Of a stretch of 64,000 bases of DNA, positions 40,717 to 49,739 are shown in pieces (position 1 is the first letter of the stretch; the number at the start of each line of letters is the position of its first letter). The notes beneath the pieces are model-generated. The model made no database searches. It was not told the origin of the DNA and saw only the letters and a list, made by a program, of their open reading frames with translations. Source of the stretch: an uncultured Flavobacteriales bacterium (lineage in GTDB: Bacteria; Bacteroidota; Bacteroidia; Flavobacteriales; Weeksellaceae); the NCBI GenBank assembly GCA_937973555.1, contig CALJKL010000046.1:4014-68013 (forward strand), read 5' to 3'. A program made the position numbers and the translations under genes.

Positions 40717-43311
40717 ATGAATTTAAATCAATATACCACCAAGTCACAGGAAGCCATTCAAAAAGCACAACAAATTGCTTTGGATTTTGGCCATCAATCT
40801 ATTGAACCACAACATTTGTTAGAAGGGATTCTTCAAACAGATGAAAATATCTCTGCTTTTTTGATGAAAAAATCAGAAGCAGACCTCAACTTAATAAGAG
40901 AAAGAAACCGCGAATCTCTAGATGCCCTTCCAAAAGTGGAAGGAGGCAACATTTACCTTTCTCAGTCTGCCAACAAAGTTTTATTGGACGCGCCCAATAT
41001 CGCTAAAAAAATGGGTGATGAATATGTTACCATAGAACACCTTTGGCTCACCCTTTTGGATATTAATTCTGAAGTTTCTAAAATCTTGAAAAACTATGGC
41101 GTTACCAAAAATTCTTTGGAAGCAGCCATCAAGGAACTTAGAAAAGGAAGCAAAGCTACTTCTGCAAGTTCTGAAGAGACCTATCAAAGTCTTAATAAAT
41201 ATGCCAAAAACTTCAATGAATTGGCTGCAGAAGGGAAACTAGACCCAGTTATTGGGCGAGATGAAGAAATAAGAAGAGTATTACAAATCCTTTCCCGAAG
41301 AACCAAAAACAATCCTATCCTCATTGGGGAGCCTGGCGTAGGAAAAACCGCCATAGCAGAAGGGATTGCCCATAGAATCATTAGTGGAGATGTACCTGAA
41401 AACCTTTTGGACAAGACGCTTTACTCTTTGGATATGGGCGCCTTGATTGCCGGAGCCAAATACAAAGGGGAATTCGAAGAAAGGCTGAAATCCGTCATCA
41501 ATGAAGTGGTAAAATCTGAAGGACAAATCATTCTTTTCATAGACGAAATCCACACCCTAGTAGGAGCCGGCGGCGGAGAAGGCGCTATGGATGCCGCCAA
41601 TATCTTGAAGCCTGCCCTTGCAAGAGGTGAACTGAGAGCCATAGGGGCTACTACCCTCAATGAATATCAAAAATATTTTGAGAAAGACAAAGCCTTAGAA
41701 AGACGTTTCCAAAAAGTAATGGTAGAAGAACCGGATACTGAATCTGCCATTTCTATCTTGAGAGGGATTAAGGATAAATATGAAGCCCACCATAAAGTAA
41801 GAATAAAAGACGAGGCTATTATCGCCGCAGTAGAAATGTCTCAAAGATATATTTCGGATAGATTCTTACCTGATAAAGCCATAGACTTGATGGATGAAGC
41901 CTCTGCAAAACTCAGAATGGAAATCAATTCTAAACCGGAAGAATTAGACGTTCTGGATAGAAAACTGATGCAGATGGAAATAGAATTGGCAGCCATTTCC
42001 AGAGAAGGCAATCAAACAAGGATAGACCATCTTAAAGAAGATATTGCTAAAATTTCTGAGCAGAGAAATGAAATTCACGCCAAGTGGCTTCAGGAAAAAC
42101 AAAAATCTGAAGATTTAACTCAGATTAAAAAAGAGATAGAATCCCTAAAATTGGAAGCAGAACGTGCCTCCAGAGTGGGAGACTATGCAAAAGTAGCAGA
42201 AATACAGTATGGTAAACTTCGTGAAAAAGAAGAAGACCTCAAAAAACTGGAACTGGAAATGCAGAACCATCAAAACGAACTCATTAAAGAGGAAGTAACG
42301 GCAGAAAACATTTCTGAAGTAGTGGCCAAATGGACAGGCATTCCGGTGACTAAACTATTGCAAAGCGAAAGAGAAAAACTCATCCACCTGGAAGAAGAAC
42401 TCCACAAAAGAGTGGTAGGACAAAATGAAGCCATACAGTCTGTAGCTAATGCCATTAGAAGAAGCCGCGCAGGATTAAGTGACGAGAAGAAGCCGATTGG
42501 TTCTTTCTTATTCTTGGGTACTACAGGTGTCGGGAAAACAGAATTGGCAAAAGCCTTAGCAGAATTTCTCTTTGACGACGAAAATAACATGACGCGTATT
42601 GACATGAGTGAGTACCAAGAAAGCCATAGCGTTTCCAGATTGGTAGGTGCGCCTCCGGGATACATCGGTTATGAAGAAGGCGGCCAGTTGACGGAAGCGG
42701 TGAGAAGAAGACCTTATTCTGTAGTGCTGCTAGATGAGATAGAAAAAGCCCATCCGGATGTTTTCAACACTTTGCTTCAGGTTTTGGATGACGGTAGATT
42801 AACCGACAATAAAGGAAGGGTGGTGAATTTCAAAAATTCTATCATCATCATGACTTCCAATCTTGGCTCATTAATCATTCAGGAAAACTTTGAGGGAATC
42901 AATGAAAATAACATAGATGCTGTTGTAGACAAAACAAAAGATGAAGTTTTCGGTTTGCTGAAACAAACCCTAAGACCGGAATTTCTGAACAGGATTGATG
43001 AAATTGTGCTGTTCCAGCCATTGAGCAAATCTCAAATCGGTAAAATTGTGAATTTCCAACTGAGAGGTTTCAATCAAATGTTAGAAAAAAGAAATATTGT
43101 ACTCACAGCAACTGAAGATGCTTTAGAATATTTGATGAATAAAGGGTATGAACCTGCATTTGGTGCCAGACCGCTAAAAAGAATTCTTCAGCAAGAGGTG
43201 CTTAATAATTTATCTAAAGAAATATTGGCTGGTAAAATTAAGGATGGAGATAGAATAACTTTAGATTATTTCGAAGAAAGCGGACTGATTTTTCGTCCTA
43301 CAGAAGTTTAA
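40717..43311 (+). CDS. clpB: ATP-dependent disaggregase ClpB
   Basis: Hexameric Hsp100 chaperone that rescues aggregated proteins with DnaK. The 864-residue protein has the N-domain (about 1-145), AAA-1 with Walker A GEPGVGKTAIAEG and Walker B ILFIDEIHTL, and the long coiled-coil M domain (about 400-530). AAA-2 has GTTGVGKTELAKALAE and VVLLDEIEKAHP. The M domain separates it from ClpA/ClpC. Single plus-strand gene with a terminator after it. I saw no CIRCE element upstream; heat control in this phylum does not need one. Confidence 0.98.
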   Translation: MNLNQYTTKSQEAIQKAQQIALDFGHQSIEPQHLLEGILQTDENISAFLMKKSEADLNLIRERNRESLDALPKVEGGNIYLSQSANKVLLDAPNIAKKMGDEYVTIEHLWLTLLDINSEVSKILKNYGVTKNSLEAAIKELRKGSKATSASSEETYQSLNKYAKNFNELAAEGKLDPVIGRDEEIRRVLQILSRRTKNNPILIGEPGVGKTAIAEGIAHRIISGDVPENLLDKTLYSLDMGALIAGAKYKGEFEERLKSVINEVVKSEGQIILFIDEIHTLVGAGGGEGAMDAANILKPALARGELRAIGATTLNEYQKYFEKDKALERRFQKVMVEEPDTESAISILRGIKDKYEAHHKVRIKDEAIIAAVEMSQRYISDRFLPDKAIDLMDEASAKLRMEINSKPEELDVLDRKLMQMEIELAAISREGNQTRIDHLKEDIAKISEQRNEIHAKWLQEKQKSEDLTQIKKEIESLKLEAERASRVGDYAKVAEIQYGKLREKEEDLKKLELEMQNHQNELIKEEVTAENISEVVAKWTGIPVTKLLQSEREKLIHLEEELHKRVVGQNEAIQSVANAIRRSRAGLSDEKKPIGSFLFLGTTGVGKTELAKALAEFLFDDENNMTRIDMSEYQESHSVSRLVGAPPGYIGYEEGGQLTEAVRRRPYSVVLLDEIEKAHPDVFNTLLQVLDDGRLTDNKGRVVNFKNSIIIMTSNLGSLIIQENFEGINENNIDAVVDKTKDEVFGLLKQTLRPEFLNRIDEIVLFQPLSKSQIGKIVNFQLRGFNQMLEKRNIVLTATEDALEYLMNKGYEPAFGARPLKRILQQEVLNNLSKEILAGKIKDGDRITLDYFEESGLIFRPTEV

Positions 43312-43346
43312 TTCATATATAATTATTTAATATTTTTCACAGAAAG

Positions 43347-43376
43347 TCCGTCAATTTTTAATTGACGGATTTTTTA
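43347..43376. terminator. Terminator between clpB and fmt
   Basis: Perfect 10-bp stem TCCGTCAATT / AATTGACGGA with a TTT loop followed by a T-run, between convergent genes. The T-run overlaps the last codon of fmt. Strong for clpB; for fmt the A-rich left side is weaker. Confidence 0.85.
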
Positions 43377-44321
43377 TTTAATAGAAATATTTTCATAGGA
43401 TTGAAAGCCATTCAAGAAATCTTTTACAGTCATTCTTTTTTTGCCTTCTAATTGCACTTCGGTTGGGCAATAAAAACCATCCTGAGTATATATCTTAAAA
43501 ATGTTTTTTTCGACTTCTAGAGTTCCTGCAGGTTTATCATGGGCAGAGACTTCATATTCTCCGGCAAAAACTTTCAGCCCTTTTTCTTCATCCCCTATTT
43601 TCAGGGTGGTAAAAGCACATGGATAAGGAGACATTCCTCTTATAAAATTATGGATTGTTTTGGTATCTAAATCCCAATGAATTCTAGTGTCTTCTTTAAA
43701 AATTTTGAAAGCATTTTTAGGCAAATCTACTATAGGCTGAGGCTTTTCTTCAATTTTGTTTTCTGCAAGGCCGTCCAATGTTTTCACTACCAGCTTGGCT
43801 CCCATTTCCATCAGTCTGTCATGCAGTTCACCGGCATTTTCATTAGGATAAATAGGCATCTCTTCCTGTAACAGAATATTCCCTTCATCTATTTTTTCGT
43901 TGATAAAAAAAGTAGTAGCTCCTGTTTTTTCTTCTCCGTTTATGATGGCATAATTGATGGGTGCAGCACCTCTATAATCTGGCAATAAACTGGCGTGGAG
44001 ATTAAAAGTTCCTAATTTGGGCATTTCAAAAAGGATTTTGGGCATCATTCTGAAAGCTACTACCACAAAAACATCTGCATGTAAGGCATTTATTTGGTCC
44101 AAAAATTCGGGATTTCTTAATTTTTCTGGCTGAAAAACAGTAAGATTATTTTCTACTGCATATTTTTTTACGGGAGATTCGGTAAGTTTTTGTCCGCGGC
44201 CAGAAGGTTTATCGGATACAGTAACTACTCCCACTACTTCGTGTTGGCTTTTATGGATTGCTTGCAGACTTGCTTTGGCAAAATCCGGAGTTCCGAAAAA
44301 TACTACTTTTAAGTTCTTCAT
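43374..44321 (-). CDS. fmt: Methionyl-tRNA formyltransferase
   Basis: Formylates initiator Met-tRNA with 10-formyl-tetrahydrofolate. The 315-residue protein has FFGTPDFAKASL at the N-terminus, the catalytic-site signature NLHASLLPDYRGAAPINYAI and FFINEKIDEGNIL. The C-terminal OB-like domain starts near 205. Length is normal. The ATG overlaps the recQ stop by 4 bp, so the two are translated in sequence. Confidence 0.96.
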   Translation of the reverse strand: MKNLKVVFFGTPDFAKASLQAIHKSQHEVVGVVTVSDKPSGRGQKLTESPVKKYAVENNLTVFQPEKLRNPEFLDQINALHADVFVVVAFRMMPKILFEMPKLGTFNLHASLLPDYRGAAPINYAIINGEEKTGATTFFINEKIDEGNILLQEEMPIYPNENAGELHDRLMEMGAKLVVKTLDGLAENKIEEKPQPIVDLPKNAFKIFKEDTRIHWDLDTKTIHNFIRGMSPYPCAFTTLKIGDEEKGLKVFAGEYEVSAHDKPAGTLEVEKNIFKIYTQDGFYCPTEVQLEGKKRMTVKDFLNGFQSYENISIK

Positions 44322-46219
44322 TTTATGGTATAGGTTCTAAAATCCAACATTTTTATTTTTCCCAATTCGAGCAGAAAAATAAGTTGGCTCTGTAATTTAT
44401 CTTTTTGATGGAAATTCATCAAAACGGCCAAATCATCTATTGTTGCAGGTTTTTGTTTTAGCAAATCCAATATTTGGCTTTCTATGCTTTGCTGTTTTTC
44501 AGCAGGTCTTGTATTGGTACAGACATAGCAGGTTCCACAATCTTTTGGGCTTTTCTCCCCAAAATAAGAAAGAATCAGTTTCATTTTACAGAATTCAGCG
44601 TTTCTGGCATAAAACTTCATCTCTTCCCATTTCTGCAATTTATTCTTTTGTATCTGCTCAAACAGGTTCCACCACTTCCCCAGTATAGAACGGTCTTCTC
44701 TAGGCTTTAAAAACCTAATGCTATGAAGGCTGCCATCAAGATATTCTACAAAATTCTTCTGTTGCACCTCTCTTAGCCTCTCTTTAAGTTCTTTGCTTTC
44801 AACGCCCAATTTTTTACAAAGGTTGGCCTCACTGAAATGTGCCTTATGTGTAGAAAGTCCATCTATATTCCTCAGCAGCAATTCAATAAAATATCCGTCT
44901 TTTTTGGAGAGGCTTTCCAAATCACTTACTTCAAATTTTAATTCCAGGGTAGAAAGCTTCTTAGAAGTATTGATATATACCAGTTCCTGATTATGAAGAA
45001 AATTGAGCACATTCTTAATTTTAGCTTGAGAAATCTTTGTGAAATCTTTAATTTTAGAAGTATGCAATTCAAAAATCTGTTCTGGCAATTCGTTCTCTGC
45101 AATCATAAATTTAGAATACAGATAGGATATAATTTTTAGGAATTCATTTTTATTTGGAGTACTGTTTTTTAGAACATCATCAAGATCCATCAGCTCTTGC
45201 TCATTCCAAAGTAAAAAGGCAAAACTCTTTTCGCCATCTCTGCCGGCTCTTCCTATTTCCTGATAATAATTTTCCAAGGACGCAGAGGGAGACAAATGAA
45301 TTACAAACCTCACATTATCTTTATCAATACCCATCCCGAAAGCGTTGGTAGAAACTAGGACATTATTATTACTTCTCAGCCATTTTTCCTGTTTGCTGTT
45401 TTTTTCTTTTGTAGAAAGTCCTGCATGGAAATAGTCTACATTTTGAATATTTCTGCTTTGAAGAAACTGTGCAAGTTCTTCGGCATCTTTTCTTGTTCTC
45501 GTATAGATGATCCCAGATGAGTTATTGTGTTTTAAAATATTGGAAATATGAGCATATTTATCTGCCACCTCATCATTATAAATTTGAATATTCTCTCTCT
45601 TAAAACTCTTTTTGAAAACCGAACATTGTAAGAACCCTAATTTTGTTTTAATATCTTCTAATACTTTGGGCGTAGCTGTAGCCGTTAAGGCCAAACAAGG
45701 AACATTTTTAAATTGAGTTCTAAACTTCTTTATATTTTGATAACTGGGTCTGAAATCTTGCCCCCATTCGGAAATACAATGCGCTTCGTCTACAGCTATG
45801 AAAGAAATAGCAATTTCTTCTATTCGGTTTATGAATGTACTGTTCTGTAATCTTTCCGGAGAAACATACAGCAATTTGGTAAAGCCTTCTATGCATCTTC
45901 CATAAATTTCTTCTTCTTGAAGTTCATCTAATTCTGAACTGAGATATTCTGCCTCAATTCCTTTGGATTTGAGTTGCTGAACCTGATCTTTCATTAGCGC
46001 CAAAAGTGGAGAAATCACCAAACAAGTACCCTCTAAAACCAATGCAGGAAGTTGATAACAAAGAGACTTGCCTCCTCCGGTGGGCAATAAAGCTATAGTA
46101 TCCTTACTATGAATAACAGAATGAATAATCTCTTCCTGTGAATCTCTAAAATCATGATACCCCCAAAAATTGTAAAGGGTTTCTTTTATAATTTTAGATA
46201 TATTAGCTGCCATTTGCAT
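44318..46219 (-). CDS. recQ: RecQ-family ATP-dependent DNA helicase
   Basis: 3'-5' DNA helicase for recombination and repair. The 633-residue protein has motif I LLPTGGGKSLCYQLPAL, motif II VDEAHCISEWGQDFRPSY (DEAH), and motifs V/VI in STNAFGMGIDKDNVRF and YYQEIGRAGRDG. The zinc-binding RecQ C-terminal part has CKMKLILSYFGEKSPKDCGTCYVC (about 550-575). No clear HRDC domain follows. Two start codons lie close together (46219 and 46213); either is possible. It precedes fmt with a 4-bp overlap. Confidence 0.94.
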   Translation of the reverse strand: MQMAANISKIIKETLYNFWGYHDFRDSQEEIIHSVIHSKDTIALLPTGGGKSLCYQLPALVLEGTCLVISPLLALMKDQVQQLKSKGIEAEYLSSELDELQEEEIYGRCIEGFTKLLYVSPERLQNSTFINRIEEIAISFIAVDEAHCISEWGQDFRPSYQNIKKFRTQFKNVPCLALTATATPKVLEDIKTKLGFLQCSVFKKSFKRENIQIYNDEVADKYAHISNILKHNNSSGIIYTRTRKDAEELAQFLQSRNIQNVDYFHAGLSTKEKNSKQEKWLRSNNNVLVSTNAFGMGIDKDNVRFVIHLSPSASLENYYQEIGRAGRDGEKSFAFLLWNEQELMDLDDVLKNSTPNKNEFLKIISYLYSKFMIAENELPEQIFELHTSKIKDFTKISQAKIKNVLNFLHNQELVYINTSKKLSTLELKFEVSDLESLSKKDGYFIELLLRNIDGLSTHKAHFSEANLCKKLGVESKELKERLREVQQKNFVEYLDGSLHSIRFLKPREDRSILGKWWNLFEQIQKNKLQKWEEMKFYARNAEFCKMKLILSYFGEKSPKDCGTCYVCTNTRPAEKQQSIESQILDLLKQKPATIDDLAVLMNFHQKDKLQSQLIFLLELGKIKMLDFRTYTIK

Positions 46220-46257
46220 GTCGTAAAATTAAGAAATTACTATTAAATGCAAATAAA

Positions 46258-46280
46258 AAAGCTGCGACTAGCGCAGCTTT
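46258..46280 (-). terminator. Terminator after the OmpA-family pair
   Basis: Perfect 9-bp stem AAAGCTGCG / CGCAGCTTT with an ACTAG loop, 19 bp past the stop at 46299, followed on the minus strand by a T-run. Confidence 0.9.
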
Positions 46281-46298
46281 CAATTTATATAATGAAAA

Positions 46299-47807
46299 TT
46301 ATTTTCTTTTCATACTTTTTTTAGTTGGAAGGTCATTTTTAGGAATCGAATCCCATTCTGATCCGGAGATGTTTTTTACTTCCACTTTTCTATCTGAAAG
46401 TCTTTCTTCATCTGATGCTGTTTCCGGCACTAAGGCATCTGCTTCGCCCACCCCTTTGGATTTTATTTGAGTTGGATTAACCCCTCTATTTTCAAGTTGT
46501 TTCACCACTTCAGCAGCTCTAGATCTTGATAAAGCCAGATTATATTCATCCGATCCCTTTTTGTCTGTATGACCTATCAATAGATAATTTCCACCCCTAG
46601 AAGCTTTAATGATATCTGCAGCTAAATCTAATTTTGGATAAGATTCTGATCTTACTGTAGACTTATTGAAGTTAAATAGAACATCTTTAAGCGCCATTTC
46701 AATGTCAGAAGCCACTTTATTATTATCTGTAGCAGATGTTTTGATAGGACAGCCAGCATTTTCAACCGGTCCTGCAACTGTAACACATTTATCATAAAGA
46801 TCTATTACTCCGTCTAAATCTGCATCCAAAGCAACTCCAGCTCCATCAACCCTTGCTCCTGCAGGAGTGTCTAATTGTCTATCCCAATCATCACAAACGC
46901 CATCATTATCTTTGTCTCCGTTTTTACAAACTTCTACATCTATATTTTTGTTATCTAAAACATCTAATTTATAGTAGATTTCTTGTAGTGGATCATGCCA
47001 CATTAAGTGAGACTGGTGTTTTCCTAATTTTAAAGAAATGCCCAATGTGGCGTTAAAAAAGTTATCAGAAACTTGATCTTCTCTCGTATTTATTGGGCTA
47101 TCATATCCTCCATAGCCTACACTATAGTCACCCAAAAAATTTCCTCCACCGTCAAATGAGTCTTTTCCAGTAATGACATACATAACTCTTCCTTCAATAT
47201 CAATTCTTCTGTTTACATTAAATTTTACTCCTGCACCTGCCTGTGCAAAAACTGAGGAGAAAGAAAAATCTTGTTTTGTAATTAACGGAACTGTTGTTTT
47301 ACCAGCATCTTGCCTGTATGCTTTGAAAGCTAGAGTGCCTATGCCTGCATATCCATGAAATGCCCATCTGTATGGAGAATGGTTATCTGGCCTTCTCAAT
47401 AAGTTAGAAAAATTGATATCTCCCAATAATGATATTGCATTATATTTTGTTTTAGCAGCAGCCCCGGAAATGGCAGTTCCAGCTTTTATTTTTGCAAATC
47501 CTTGTCTGGTCTCCCCCATATCATACTGCAGATTCAGCCCAAATGCATGGGTTATCGCTTTATCAATGCTTAAATATGTAGAATATCCCAAAAGATTAGT
47601 TCCGTTTCCATTTTTAATAGAAGTTAAATCCGCTGATTGAATTAAAGGAACTCCTACTCCTACTGATATTGACCAATCATTAAACCTTTTATCTTCTTGG
47701 GTAAATGGATTGTTTTTATCACCTACGTAAAAATCATTTTTTTGCTGAGCAAAACCTGTTATGGGTAGTAATAATGCTAAAGCAATAATTGCTAAATTTA
47801 TTTTCAT
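46299..47807 (-). CDS. OmpA-family outer-membrane protein, paralogue 2
   Basis: Outer-membrane protein that probably links the membrane to peptidoglycan. The 502-residue chain has a signal peptide (MKINLAIIALALLLPITGFA) and an N-terminal beta-barrel (about 40-265). A calcium-binding thrombospondin type 3-like region follows (DKDNDGVCDDWDRQLDTPAG and DADLDGVIDLYDKC, about 298-345). The C-terminal OmpA domain (about 365-480) has GHTDKKGSDEYNLALSRSRA, where Asp and Arg would bind diaminopimelate. A basic tail KKSMKRK ends it. It lies 32 bp after a paralogue with the same layout, so it probably arose by tandem duplication. Confidence 0.88.
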   Translation of the reverse strand: MKINLAIIALALLLPITGFAQQKNDFYVGDKNNPFTQEDKRFNDWSISVGVGVPLIQSADLTSIKNGNGTNLLGYSTYLSIDKAITHAFGLNLQYDMGETRQGFAKIKAGTAISGAAAKTKYNAISLLGDINFSNLLRRPDNHSPYRWAFHGYAGIGTLAFKAYRQDAGKTTVPLITKQDFSFSSVFAQAGAGVKFNVNRRIDIEGRVMYVITGKDSFDGGGNFLGDYSVGYGGYDSPINTREDQVSDNFFNATLGISLKLGKHQSHLMWHDPLQEIYYKLDVLDNKNIDVEVCKNGDKDNDGVCDDWDRQLDTPAGARVDGAGVALDADLDGVIDLYDKCVTVAGPVENAGCPIKTSATDNNKVASDIEMALKDVLFNFNKSTVRSESYPKLDLAADIIKASRGGNYLLIGHTDKKGSDEYNLALSRSRAAEVVKQLENRGVNPTQIKSKGVGEADALVPETASDEERLSDRKVEVKNISGSEWDSIPKNDLPTKKSMKRK

Positions 47808-47839
47808 TGTGTTGTATTTTTATATTTTTAAAACTAAAA

Positions 47840-49282
47840 TTATTTAACTATAAAATAAACCCTTCTATTGGCTTCATTCTTCCATTCAGGGCATTTAGAA
47901 GCAGGGTCACACTCAGGATATTTAAGGTCTTTTTCACCTCTTCCTTCGGTAACCAGTATACCTGGGTTTACACCTTCTTTATCAACAAGGTATTTTTTCA
48001 CTGCATTGGCTCTTCTTTTAGACAAGTCTAAGTTATAAGCATCTGAAGCTCTGGTATCTGTACATCCAATCACATAAAATTGTGTATTGGCATCCGTTTT
48101 CATGATAATTTGAGCTACTTTATTTAATTTATCAAAAGATTTAGGTCTTATAACATCTTTATTCAAATCAAATTCAATGCTTTCAAGTTTCTCAACTTTT
48201 TCTTCAATAACTATGGTCTCTTCTTCTAAACGAGGACATCCCGAAAGTTCTGGTAATCCAGGCACTGTAACACATTTATCATATAGGTCTATAACACCGT
48301 CAAAATCCATATCCAATGCTTTACCAGAGCCATCTACACGCGCTCCCGGAGGGGTATTAAGCTCTCTGTCCCAGTCATCACATACTCCGTCATTATCCTT
48401 GTCTCCACTGGCACAAGCTACCAATTCTTGGTATTTACTATTTGATTCTTCCAGTCTTCTTGCAGCCTCATTATTTGCATCATACCATTCTAAATGTTGA
48501 CTATGCCTACCAAGTTTGATGGATAAACCTACATTAACAACTACCAGATTATCTGAACCGTTTCGGATCAACTGATTATAGCCCGGCCATTCGTCTGTAG
48601 TTTCTCCCCCTCCATCAAATTCATCATCACCGGTAATAATATACATAACGCGGCTTTCTATATCCAATCTTCTGGAAAGGTTGTATTTTAACCCAAGCCC
48701 TCCTTGATAAAAGAAAGAATCTATCCTAAATGGTTGTGTAAAATCTCGATTGGCCTCCTGGGTAGGATGACTGTCCTTTCTATGATAGGTATATCCTTGC
48801 AGACCAATCCCTGCATAACCGTGTAATGACCATCTAAATGGAGATTTATTATCAATCCTTCTAAATAAATTAGAAAAATTAAAATCACCCAATAAAGACA
48901 ATTCATTATAATGAGTAGTTGCAACTCCAAGTCCATGAATTGGCTTGTAAGGCAAACGGCCTGTTTGTTTGGTTTCTCCTTTCTGGAATTGAAGAATGAA
49001 AGCAAATTTATCACTCATTTGTTTTTCCAACCCTACATAGGTATTCCAACCAAAATGATTTCCATCCTTGTTAAATGAAGTCAAATCTGAGTGATGTAAA
49101 AAAGCAGTACCTCCACCAAAGGAAATTGCCCAATCATTGAATTTCTTAGCGTTATTATCAAATTTTTCAACTTTGGCTGAGCCTGAACTGAAAATTTCAG
49201 ATTTAACACTACTCTCCTTGTTGTCTTGTGCTAAAAAAAAGCTAGGAATAGACAACAATAACGTAAATAAACGTAATTTCAT
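47840..49282 (-). CDS. OmpA-family outer-membrane protein, paralogue 1
   Basis: A 480-residue outer-membrane protein with the same domain order as the downstream paralogue. The signal peptide (MKLRLFTLLLSIPSFFLAQ) is followed by a beta-barrel (about 45-258), TSP3-like calcium repeats (DKDNDGVCDDWDRELNTPPG, DMDFDGVIDLYDKC) and an OmpA domain with DTRASDAYNLDLSKRRANAV. It ends RRVYFIVK, without the basic tail of paralogue 2. The ATG overlaps the folK stop (ATGA), so it is translated right after a folate enzyme, an odd functional partner. Confidence 0.88.
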   Translation of the reverse strand: MKLRLFTLLLSIPSFFLAQDNKESSVKSEIFSSGSAKVEKFDNNAKKFNDWAISFGGGTAFLHHSDLTSFNKDGNHFGWNTYVGLEKQMSDKFAFILQFQKGETKQTGRLPYKPIHGLGVATTHYNELSLLGDFNFSNLFRRIDNKSPFRWSLHGYAGIGLQGYTYHRKDSHPTQEANRDFTQPFRIDSFFYQGGLGLKYNLSRRLDIESRVMYIITGDDEFDGGGETTDEWPGYNQLIRNGSDNLVVVNVGLSIKLGRHSQHLEWYDANNEAARRLEESNSKYQELVACASGDKDNDGVCDDWDRELNTPPGARVDGSGKALDMDFDGVIDLYDKCVTVPGLPELSGCPRLEEETIVIEEKVEKLESIEFDLNKDVIRPKSFDKLNKVAQIIMKTDANTQFYVIGCTDTRASDAYNLDLSKRRANAVKKYLVDKEGVNPGILVTEGRGEKDLKYPECDPASKCPEWKNEANRRVYFIVK

Positions 49283-49716
49283 ATTTGTGTTTTAATTTTT
49301 TCATTTAAATTTTTCAGAAGTTTTTTAGAAAATTCTCTTTCGAAGAGATGCTTTTTATGAGGGATTTCTAAAGCATTAGACTCGAATATGATATTATCAA
49401 ACTGTATGATATCAATATCAATAATTCTGTCTACATATCTTCCTACTTTAAACGAATCTTGTACTCTCCCCATTTCATTTTCAATCCTTTTTATCTCTTT
49501 CAAGAGCTTTACAGGCGAAAAATCGGTAAGGATGTACATTGCAATATTACAAAAAAAATTATTACTCACAAATTCCACCGGCTGAGATTTTTCTATCTCG
49601 GATAAAATAACAATTTCACCGATATGTTTTCCTATTTTTGCAATGGCTTCCTGTAAATAAGCCTCCCTATTACCTAAATTACTCCCGAGTAACAAAACAA
49701 CTTTGTGTAACGACAT
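49279..49716 (-). CDS. folK: 2-amino-4-hydroxy-6-hydroxymethyldihydropteridine pyrophosphokinase
   Basis: Transfers pyrophosphate from ATP to hydroxymethyl-dihydropterin in folate synthesis. The 145-residue protein begins LLLGSNLGNREAYLQEA (pterin site) and has ENEMGRVQD. The ATP/Mg signature is RYVDRIIDIDIIQFDN, where the two Asp bind magnesium; family members usually read GPRxxDxDIL. PHKKHLFEREF is the C-terminal signature. Divergent from sppA with 23 bp between the starts. Its stop overlaps the first OmpA-like gene by 4 bp. Confidence 0.9.
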   Translation of the reverse strand: MSLHKVVLLLGSNLGNREAYLQEAIAKIGKHIGEIVILSEIEKSQPVEFVSNNFFCNIAMYILTDFSPVKLLKEIKRIENEMGRVQDSFKVGRYVDRIIDIDIIQFDNIIFESNALEIPHKKHLFEREFSKKLLKNLNEKIKTQI

Positions 49717-49739
49717 ATTATAAAATATTCAAAAAAGTT

